This document shows positions 24,786 to 33,100 of a stretch of 64,000 bases of DNA, one piece after another; the stretch's first letter is position 1, and each line of letters begins with the position of its first letter. The position numbers were made by a program, and so were the translations under genes. The notes below the pieces were generated by a model. The model made no database searches. It was not told the DNA's origin and was given only the letters and a program-made list of their open reading frames with translations. This DNA is from Paenibacillus silagei. GTDB taxonomy: Bacteria; Bacillota; Bacilli; Paenibacillales; Paenibacillaceae. The stretch is taken from positions 1 through 64,000 of the forward strand of contig NZ_JAGGLV010000011.1 in NCBI RefSeq assembly GCF_017874735.1, in the 5' to 3' direction.

Positions 24786-27335
24786 CTACTCTACCGACTT
24801 CAGCGCTTCAATCATATGAATCCGCTTGAGCTTGATGTGCATGAAAGCCATTACGATGCCTGAGAATAGTATGGTCAGCAACGCTGCATAAATGTAGCTC
24901 TGCCACTTGATGAGCGGAGCGAACATGGTGGCATCCAGCTCGGCAGTCGACAGGACGAACCGGTGCAGGATCACCCCCAGAGCACTGCCGAACAGGATGC
25001 CGAGCAGGGTCAACAGAATATTTTCCCGGTAAATATACAGAGTGACTTCCTTATCATAGAAGCCGAGCACCTTAATCGTAGACAATTCGCGGACCCGCTC
25101 AGACACATTGATATTAGTCAGGTTGTACAGGACCACGAAGGCCAGCGCGGCAGCAGAGACAATCAGCACCACAATGACGATATCCATACTGTCCATAGTT
25201 TCCTCGAAGGCCTCTCCCACACCGCTGGAAAAGCTGACCAAGGCCACCTGCCCATTCGCAGTCAGCTTCTCCCCGAAGGCGCTCTCCCACCCTTTATCCT
25301 TGCCGCTGTAGTTCAATAAATGAGTATTATAGACCGGCTCCTTGCCGAACACCTCCGTGTAGTAAGCCGGGGTCATGTATACATAATGCAGCACATAGTT
25401 CTCGGTGACCGCCGCTACCTTGATCTGGAATGGCTCATTGTTGCTGTCCAGAAGCGTCAACGTACCCCCGGGGGCAACATCATACAGCTTAGCCAGCTTC
25501 TCTGTAATGACCGCGCCCTCGTCACTCAGTACACGCGGCTTACCGGTGCTGCGGTCCTTAAGATTAACGAAAGACGCCAGTGCGGTTGTATCCGAGGGAA
25601 CAAAGATCCGCACTTCCTGGTCGTTCACGCCTTTGGCCCGGGCGGTCATAGCCTCCTGCAGCACATTCAGCGTGCCTGTCACCGCAGTCTCCTGTTCAAT
25701 CAGCTTCTTATAGGAAGCCTGATCTGCGGCGGCTGCATTATCATGCAGGGCAACCAGGGCACTGTATTTCATAATCCCGCCGAACTGCCGCTCGGCGATG
25801 CTGCCGATGGAATCCTTCAGTCCAAAGCCGGTCAGGATCAGCGCGGTACAGCCTGCCACCCCGATAACGGTCATGAACATCCGCTGCTTGTAGCGGAACA
25901 GATTGCGGGCCGTCACCTTTTGCACGAAGCTGAGCCGGGTCCACAGGAACTTGAAGCGCTCCAGTAGAATCCGCTGCCCGCTCTTGGGTGCCTTGGGCCG
26001 CATCAGCACAGACGCGTTGCTCCGCAGCTCCACCCGTGAAGCGACCATGGCCGTCATCGTTGTACAGATTAGCGCCACGACTATAGAAATAACGGCGTAA
26101 GAAGGGTAGAAGCTCTTGATCACATCCGGCAGGTTATAGAGAGAGCTGTAAGCATTATAGATCAGGTCCGGGAAGAACGTGAAGCCGACCGCCAGACCCG
26201 CGATGGATGCCGCTAGGCTGGCAAGTGTTCCGTACACCAGAAACTTGGTCATTATGTCCATTGCGCCGTATCCGAGTGCCTTCAACGTCCCGATCTGGAG
26301 CCGCTGCTCCTCCACCATGCGGGTCATCGTGGTTAAGCTGACAAGCGCTGCAATCAGGAAAAAGAATACCGGAAAAGCCGACGCAATCGCGGACAGACGG
26401 TCCGCATTATCCTTGTATTCGGCGTATCCCGGGTTCATTGTGCGATCGGCCACATATACTTTAGGCAGCTCCGGCTGGCTCTGCGCCGCTGTCTGCTGTT
26501 GTTGCTGCGAGGCATCCACTGCCTGCTGGCCCGTAGCCAGCTTGGCGGCCGCTTCCGCCTTCAGCTCCTCCAGACGCTGCGCCGGGTAATCCTTGAGCGC
26601 TTGCTCTGTCTCTGTGAGGTGGCGCTCAACCAACGTGTCATAGGCCGGAGTATAGGCCCTCTCCGCAGCCGTATCCTTGAAGCTGAGATAGGCCTCCGTA
26701 TACACCGGAAGTGTGAAATCCCCTTCCGGGATGACGGCGAACGCATCGGCAGTCCCTTTGCCGATCCGGCTCGTTCCACGGTTCGCGGTCTCAATATATT
26801 GTGGGCTCTGCGCGAAGCCTACTACCGTATAGGTCTTGGTCCGGAAGCTCTGCTCAGGCGTCTCCCCGGCCTCGCCGCCGAAGATAATAGAATCGCCAAG
26901 CTTGAATTTCTCCTGTTCGCGCAGGTGTTCATCCAGTACAATCTCTCCAGAGGCTGCCGGGAGATGCCCGGCGGTGAGCTTGTAGCCGTTCAGTTCATTA
27001 TTGTCCGCATACGAATAGACCTTGGCAATCAGCCCGCTGTCGCCAAGAAAGACATCGGAGCTGTATACAGGCTGAACTGTCTGCACCCCGGGTATCTCCC
27101 GAAGCTTCTCGATCCCTTGCTCCGACAGGCCGTAAGTGGACTGGACCCGCAGATCCATCAGCCGCAGATCCTTATAATACGTCGCTGCGGTGTCCAGCAT
27201 ATCCGGCCCGGCCGACTTGATCCCGGAGAAGAAGCTGACCCCCAGCATAATAATTGCAAAGATCGAGAGGAACCTCGCCTTGGTGCGGCCGATCTCCCGA
27301 AAAACATCCTTCCATAGTGCCCGTTTCTTCATCAT
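24786..27335 (-). CDS. ABC transporter permease with two FtsX domains (MacB/LolE-like)
   Basis: An 849-aa permease. The N-terminal helix is 'FLSIFAIIMLGVSFFSGI', then there is a large extracytoplasmic domain (about 40-310) with a Gln-rich stretch (DASQQQQQTAAQ, near 270-285). A first FtsX core (about 310-440) follows, then a short cytoplasmic link, a second helix and extracytoplasmic domain, and a second FtsX core (about 725-845, 'ELSTIKVLGFYDKEVTLYIYRE'). Such mechanotransmission permeases couple cytoplasmic ATP hydrolysis to work outside the membrane. It lies 10 bp after the ATPase gene. The cargo is unknown. No two-component or peptide-sensing genes flank it, unlike Bce-type modules. Confidence 0.87.
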   Translation of the reverse strand: MMKKRALWKDVFREIGRTKARFLSIFAIIMLGVSFFSGIKSAGPDMLDTAATYYKDLRLMDLRVQSTYGLSEQGIEKLREIPGVQTVQPVYSSDVFLGDSGLIAKVYSYADNNELNGYKLTAGHLPAASGEIVLDEHLREQEKFKLGDSIIFGGEAGETPEQSFRTKTYTVVGFAQSPQYIETANRGTSRIGKGTADAFAVIPEGDFTLPVYTEAYLSFKDTAAERAYTPAYDTLVERHLTETEQALKDYPAQRLEELKAEAAAKLATGQQAVDASQQQQQTAAQSQPELPKVYVADRTMNPGYAEYKDNADRLSAIASAFPVFFFLIAALVSLTTMTRMVEEQRLQIGTLKALGYGAMDIMTKFLVYGTLASLAASIAGLAVGFTFFPDLIYNAYSSLYNLPDVIKSFYPSYAVISIVVALICTTMTAMVASRVELRSNASVLMRPKAPKSGQRILLERFKFLWTRLSFVQKVTARNLFRYKQRMFMTVIGVAGCTALILTGFGLKDSIGSIAERQFGGIMKYSALVALHDNAAAADQASYKKLIEQETAVTGTLNVLQEAMTARAKGVNDQEVRIFVPSDTTALASFVNLKDRSTGKPRVLSDEGAVITEKLAKLYDVAPGGTLTLLDSNNEPFQIKVAAVTENYVLHYVYMTPAYYTEVFGKEPVYNTHLLNYSGKDKGWESAFGEKLTANGQVALVSFSSGVGEAFEETMDSMDIVIVVLIVSAAALAFVVLYNLTNINVSERVRELSTIKVLGFYDKEVTLYIYRENILLTLLGILFGSALGVILHRFVLSTAELDATMFAPLIKWQSYIYAALLTILFSGIVMAFMHIKLKRIHMIEALKSVE

Positions 27336-27345
27336 TCCCGGCTCC

Positions 27346-28047
27346 TTACCATTCGATATCTTCCACGGATACCGGTGCTGGATTCTTCACCATTTTCCGT
27401 ACCTTGGCGTTGTTGATCTCAATGACCCGGTCGGCCATTGGAGCAATCGCTAGGTTATGCGTAATTACAATCACCGTAGTGCCGGTGTCGCGGCAGGTAT
27501 CCTGCAGCAGCTTAAGCACCTGCTTGCCGGTATTGTAATCGAGCGCACCGGTCGGCTCATCACAGAGCAGCAGCTTCGGCTGCTTCGCCAGCGCTCTGGC
27601 GATAGCCACGCGCTGCTGCTCCCCGCCCGAGAGCTGGGCCGGGAAGTTATTCAGCCGCGCGCCAAGGCCCACATCCTCCAGCACCTTCCGGGCATCGAGG
27701 GCCCGGGGCGAGATCTGCGAAGCCAGCTCGACATTCTCCAGAGTGGTCAGATTAGGGACCAGATTATAGAACTGAAACACGAAACCCACGTCATTACGGC
27801 GGTAGCCGGTCAATTCCTTGGCGCTATAACGTGCGATGTCAGTACCGTCCACAATGACCTGGCCTTCGTCGGCGGAATCCATCCCGCCCAGTATGTTAAG
27901 CACCGTTGATTTTCCCGCCCCGCTGGGCCCCACAATTACAGCAAATTCACCCTTCTCGATCTCGAACTCAATGCCGTCGTTGGCAACAATCAGGGTCTCC
28001 CCCATCTTATAGCGTTTATATTCGCCCTTCACCGTTACGAATGCCAT
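27346..28047 (-). CDS. ABC transporter ATPase, LolD/MacB type
   Basis: A 233-aa ATPase partner of the FtsX permease. Walker A is 'VGPSGAGKSTVLNIL', the Q-loop region 'VGFVFQFYNLVPNLTTLENV' is typical of the LolD/MacB/BceA group, the signature is 'LSGGEQQRVAIARAL', Walker B is 'LLLCDEPTGALD', and the switch is 'IVITHNL'. The ATG at 28047 has AGGAGGAG 6 bases upstream. A GTG 24 bases further up is not needed. Confidence 0.88.
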   Translation of the reverse strand: MAFVTVKGEYKRYKMGETLIVANDGIEFEIEKGEFAVIVGPSGAGKSTVLNILGGMDSADEGQVIVDGTDIARYSAKELTGYRRNDVGFVFQFYNLVPNLTTLENVELASQISPRALDARKVLEDVGLGARLNNFPAQLSGGEQQRVAIARALAKQPKLLLCDEPTGALDYNTGKQVLKLLQDTCRDTGTTVIVITHNLAIAPMADRVIEINNAKVRKMVKNPAPVSVEDIEW

Positions 28048-28168
28048 GCCGTCTCCTCCTGTCTTCTCCACAAACCGCTAATGCACCAGAACTGGCAGAT
28101 ACGATTTCAATTCATTGACTCAAGTGTAGCACATGAACCCCCTATGATGGCAAAAGTGGGGTCACAGC

Positions 28169-28190
28169 AAAAAACCTCCTGCCGGAGGTT
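28169..28190 (-). terminator. Rho-independent terminator
   Basis: AACCTCC-GGCA-GGAGGTT followed by TTTTG on the minus strand. It lies 32 bp after the SDR stop. Confidence 0.85.
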
Positions 28191-28221
28191 CCTGCTCAAG
28201 TGTGTTGTTACTCATTCTTAT

Positions 28222-29118
28222 TTATGGGGTCGGCATTCCGCCGTTGGCATTCAGGGTCTCACCGCTGACATAGCTTGATTCCTGGCTGGCCAGGAACACA
28301 TAGGCCGGAGCCATCTCAGCCGGTTGGCCGGGGCGTCCCAGCGGGGTCTTAGCTCCGAAGTCCTTCAGGACTTCCTCCGGCTGTCCCCCGCTGATCTGAA
28401 GCGGAGTCCATACCGGTCCAGGGGCAACCACGTTCACCCGGATTCCCTTAGGGGCCACCTGCTGGGCAAAAGCTTTGCTGAAGGTATTAATGGCACTCTT
28501 CGTGGTGGCATAATCCAGCAGAATCTCTGAAGGCTCGTAGGCCTGAATCGATGAGGTATTAATAATTGTACTCCCAGGCTTCATATGCTTCACCGCTGCC
28601 TTGCAGAGCCAGAACAGCGAGTAGACATTCGTCTTGAAGGTAGCATCGAACTGTTCTGTAGTCAGGTCGGCGATGTCTTTCACGAACTGCTGCTTGCCTG
28701 CAATGTTAGCCAGGATATCAATTCCGCCCAGCTCCTCTACGGCCTTGGCAATCAGCCGCTCGCAGTACTTCTCGTCCTTCAGATCGCCCGGCAGGGCCAC
28801 CGCCTTGCGTCCGGCTTCCTCGATGAGCTTAACGACTTCCTTCGCATCAGCTTCTTCCTCCGGCAGATAGGCCAGCACCACATCGGCACCTTCACGGGCA
28901 TAAGCAATCGCTACCGCCCGCCCGATTCCGCTGTCCGCTCCCGTAATGACGGCCTTCCGTCCGGTGAGCTTCCCGCTGCCCTTGTAGGTGCCCGCTCCGT
29001 CATCGGGACGCGGGTGCATTTTTGTCTCTAAGCCCGGACTGGGCTGCTGCTGCTCGAATTCAGGCGTAGCCTTTTCATATTGCTGCACAGGATCTTGAAT
29101 CTTATATTGATTACTCAT
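28222..29118 (-). CDS. SDR family oxidoreductase (YhdF/YghA-like, stress-type)
   Basis: A 298-aa short-chain dehydrogenase with an N-terminal extension of about 45 residues ('QQYEKATPEFEQQQPSPGLE') typical of the YhdF/YghA/GsiB-associated SDR group. The cofactor loop is 'VITGADSGIGRAVA' (about 57-70), then 'NIAGKQ', Ser in 'INTSSIQAY' and 'YATTKSA' (Tyr/Lys near 203-207). It probably uses NAD(P)H to reduce a carbonyl. In B. subtilis related genes belong to the general stress regulon. GAGGAGGAAT precedes the ATG. It is monocistronic. Confidence 0.87.
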   Translation of the reverse strand: MSNQYKIQDPVQQYEKATPEFEQQQPSPGLETKMHPRPDDGAGTYKGSGKLTGRKAVITGADSGIGRAVAIAYAREGADVVLAYLPEEEADAKEVVKLIEEAGRKAVALPGDLKDEKYCERLIAKAVEELGGIDILANIAGKQQFVKDIADLTTEQFDATFKTNVYSLFWLCKAAVKHMKPGSTIINTSSIQAYEPSEILLDYATTKSAINTFSKAFAQQVAPKGIRVNVVAPGPVWTPLQISGGQPEEVLKDFGAKTPLGRPGQPAEMAPAYVFLASQESSYVSGETLNANGGMPTP

Positions 29119-29221
29119 GATAATATTCCTCCTCTGTTCGCTTCTGATTGTGTAGGCTTCTGACTCTTTCTATGTAACCAGCTTCCCTTTTTCTTAAACG
29201 AATTATGTATGAGCGCTGTAA

Positions 29222-29258
29222 CAAAACAATAGCCCCCTGCCAAAGAGCAAGGGGCTAT
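29222..29258 (-). terminator. Rho-independent terminator
   Basis: On the minus strand AGCCCCTTGC pairs with GGCAGGGGGCT and is followed by ATTGTTTTGTT. It lies just after the aldo/keto reductase stop. Confidence 0.85.
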
Positions 29259-29276
29259 AACTATAACATCAACGAA

Positions 29277-30122
29277 TCAGAACTCTTCGTACACGGCCGG
29301 GTCCTGGTCCCACAGCGGTCCGGTGGACGGGAGTTCCGCAATCACCTTCATCTCCGCCTCCGATAGCTCGAAGTCGAAAATTTCTAAATTTTCCCGCTGA
29401 TGCTCCTCCGACGCCGATCTTGGAATCGGAACCGCTCCCAGCTGCACATGCCAGCGCAGAACAATCTGTGAGACCGATTTGCCATGGGCTGTGGCAATCG
29501 CAATCAGCTGTTCATTCTTCAGCAGCTCCGTGCCGCGTCCCAGCGGACTCCAGGATTCTGTGACTATTCCGTGCTGCTCATGATATGCGCGCTGCTCCGC
29601 CTGTTGATAGAAGGGATGCAGTTCAATCTGGTTCATAGCCGGTACCACCCCCGTTTCCTTGATCAGGCGGTCCAGATGCTCCGGCAGGAAGTTGCTGACG
29701 CCGATCGAACGGATCAATCCCTGCTTCCGAGCATCAATCAGCGCCTGCCATGCTTCCACATACAGGTTCACCTTGGGGTTCGGCCAGTGAATCAGATACA
29801 GGTCATAATAATCAAGTCCTGCACGGTACAGCGATTCTTGAACAGTCTCGACCGCTTCATCATACTTGTGATGGCGTCCGGGCAGCTTGGATGTAATGAA
29901 CAGCTGGTCTCTGGGTACCCCGCTCTGCCGTACCGCTTCCCCGACAACGCCTTCGTTCTCATAGTTGAATGCCGAATCAATCAGACGATACCCCAAATCC
30001 AGGGCAGTCCTCTGATTCTGCACGCCCTTCGTACCTTTGATCCAGGCCGTTCCGTAGCCAATCGCAGGCACCTTCATTCCATCGTTCAGCAGTACTTCCG
30101 GAATATGATTCGTCATGTTCAT
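29277..30122 (-). CDS. Aldo/keto reductase (AKR5-like)
   Basis: A 281-aa NADPH-dependent reductase of TIM-barrel type. The four catalytic residues are visible: Asp in 'RLIDSAFNYENE' (about 50), its Tyr (about 55), Lys in 'FITSKLPG' (about 79) and His in 'LYLIHWPNP' (about 111). The C-terminal NADPH phosphate site 'PIPRSASEEHQREN' (about 230-243) is present. It resembles B. subtilis YvgN/YtbE, which reduce glyoxal, methylglyoxal and other aldehydes. GAGGAGGCGC lies directly before the ATG. The helicase-nuclease gene ends 30 bp upstream. Confidence 0.88.
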   Translation of the reverse strand: MNMTNHIPEVLLNDGMKVPAIGYGTAWIKGTKGVQNQRTALDLGYRLIDSAFNYENEGVVGEAVRQSGVPRDQLFITSKLPGRHHKYDEAVETVQESLYRAGLDYYDLYLIHWPNPKVNLYVEAWQALIDARKQGLIRSIGVSNFLPEHLDRLIKETGVVPAMNQIELHPFYQQAEQRAYHEQHGIVTESWSPLGRGTELLKNEQLIAIATAHGKSVSQIVLRWHVQLGAVPIPRSASEEHQRENLEIFDFELSEAEMKVIAELPSTGPLWDQDPAVYEEF

Positions 30123-30152
30123 GCGCCTCCTCTATCACAATTTTAATTCGCC

Positions 30153-33100
30153 TTATCTGCAATACCACGCAGCCCTCCAGCGGGTAGCGTACACACCTTC
30201 TTTTACATAAGTAAACGTCAGCCCTATCTGCCGCAATGCCGGTAAATGCCTGACCATGTTCAAGTCCTTAATTACCCAAATTGAGCCGTCCTGATCTCTT
30301 GTATCTACAAATTGCAGATTATTGGCTTGCAGATAATCCCGCAAATTAAATCTGGAGCCCCGGTCCATATATTCATCCAGCCCATCTGACCGAACTTTAG
30401 AATCGTTCCAGTAGTGCACTTCCAGACCAGAAATCGATTCCAGTAAGACAAGCTCCTGTTCCATTGCCGCCTGCCGCTCCTCTTCCCTGTTACGCATTTC
30501 TTCTGTCCAATAGTCTGTGAGATTTGGCTGCCCGCTGATTTCCTGATAAAAGAATTCGTCAACAGCCTCTTCCTCCGCTGATCTGAACCCGGCTACATCT
30601 ATTACATACTCCGCAGATATATCCTCCTCGGATGGCTGCTCCTCCGTAGCCGATTCCTGCTCTACCTTGTGCCATTCCTGCCGGATCTGCGCTGCCCTGT
30701 TGATGATAGACGCCTTCAGCCCGTGCTCAGCGGAATCTTCGGAAGCCCGTTCTGTCTCCTGACGATGAAGCTCACGCGGAATGTCCAGCTCTTCCAGTCT
30801 GCGGAACAGCGGCTGCAGCGCCTTTTCCGGATTCCGGAAATATTCTCCACCGCGAATCCGCACGAAGCTCCAGCCCAGGCGTTCCAGTATAGACTGTCTG
30901 TCCATATCTTCCTTAAGCTTCTCTGCCGGATGCCATTTGTCTCCATCACATTCCACCGCAAGACGTCTCCCGCCTCCTTCAACAACCATATCAATCCGGT
31001 AGGCCCCAACTTTCCATTGAGGAAGTACTCTATAGCCTTCCCCCGTCACCCGGCGCATAACCTGCCGCTCGAATTCGGACTCCAGCACGGGCTCATGACG
31101 TTTATATGCTTCATCTGCTGAATACGGATTTTTGACATATTCAATTAACTGTTTCCGCAAATCCCCTTCTTTGAGTTGGATAGAGGCATCCAGCGAATGA
31201 ATAAGCCATAGCTGGTCGCGGGCACGGCTTACAGCTACGTTATACCGTTTTTTGGTGCGGTTTCCCGGATCAGATATCAAACGCAGGGGCACCATCTCTT
31301 CAGAAGCATCTACCATGGACAGGAAAATAATATCGCGCTCATCTCCCTGAAACTGGGCAGAGTTCCCGCAGCGTATCTTCCGCCTTTGATATTCAGTCGC
31401 CGGAATATACTTGTGCAGATACTGATCAATCAGAATAGCCTGTTCTTCGCCAAGCAATGTAATTACACCGATGGTTGCATCCCTGTATTCTTCCAACTGG
31501 ATCGCAGACAGAATCAAAGATGCAATTGCCTCTGCTTCAGCCTCATTGCGCTTACCGTTCCGGCTCGCTCCTTCCACCCGGTACTCTACTGTATACGGCT
31601 TAGTGGAGACCCCGCTGGCATCCCGCAGCGGAAGAATTGAGCCATTATAGGACAACAGATTGCTGAACTGAATAATCGGCTCCACACAGCGGAAATGCTC
31701 ACGAAGCTGCGTCATACCCGCGAATGAAGTTTTGGCTAAATCATAGATTGAGGTACTTCCGTCATAAAGCGCAGCATTGGGTATCCCCTCCAAATGCGCC
31801 CCCATTAACCTTCTGGTCTCATCCAGCCGCTGGCCGATTGCTTCCGGACTTACCTGCTCATCATCCCCCACCACGACAATTTGGGTTCCCAGATACAGAG
31901 CGGTCAGCGCCATAATATCGGCCTGGCTGGCTTCATCCACAATCACCACATCAAACCGGTTCTCAGACGGTGTAAAGCTGTCTACCACTCTATACGTCGG
32001 CATGATCCAGACCGGAACAGCAGTCTGGCAGACCGGCATCAGCTTTCGAGCCTCAGCCAGAAGATGAGGTGCAGCTTTTCCTGTGCGCTTGCCGGCCTTC
32101 TTCATCAGCAGCTTCCATCCATGTAGCGCATTCTGTTGCTTGAGCGTAGTTTTACGAGCCAGTGCCAGCCAAGCCTTCTTCTCCACTAACTGAACTGTGA
32201 TTGCTTTGAATTTCTTACGGGAATCCGCCAGTTCTTCCTGAAGATGCTGCGCCGGGATGCTCCCCCGCTCATCAAGCTCCATATCCAGCTGTTTGAGCAG
32301 CCAGGCGGTATCAAGGCCTTCCGGTGCGCGATAACTTCCATGGATTCCGCTTCTATCCTTAAGTGCCAGCGCCCACTCCCGTGCGCTCTTCTGCACTTGT
32401 TGAATCAAGGCTCCCCTTTGGGCGATTAATGCGCTTTTATCCCACAGCTGCTGAACCTCCTCATATGCCTGTTCATAGAGTGCCGGGTCCAGCCGGATTA
32501 CACCTTGTTGCAGACGGCTGGCTATAGCGGAACGGGAATCTCCCAGCGAATCAGCCATCCTGCCTGCTTCTGCAATCTGACTTTTGACCGAAGTCCATCT
32601 CTTGGCTTGAAGATATGAATCTATAATAAGAGGCAGTTCTTGTTCTGCAAGTTCCCGGAGGTGATGCCATTCCATATGTCTGCCTACAGGCATGGGCTTA
32701 GCATTCAGAAGGACATCCCACAGCAGTCCCTCACTCTCTAGAGAATGAAGCGGCGGATCGAAGCTGGTCTGTCTCCAGTACAGCAGGCTGCTTATCTCCT
32801 GAATAACGTTATCCAGTTGCTCTTCCGGCTGCGGCCCAAATTCCGCCAGATCATATCCGCCCCGATCCGTTACCTGACGCTTCCAGCGGATGATAGACTT
32901 GGAACGCTGAGCCTGATACGCCCCCATCGCCAGCAGTGCGTCCAAGTAAGCAGCGTCAACTTCTTCCAGGGCTTTGCCGGGAGGCGCAATCAGCTCGCAG
33001 GTCTTTTTCCACTGTCTCTTAAGCAGCAATTGGAAGGTATTCAGCTTCCCCCCGGCTTCCAGATACCGCTTCATTTCCTCCAGAATAGGCAGCAGTGGCT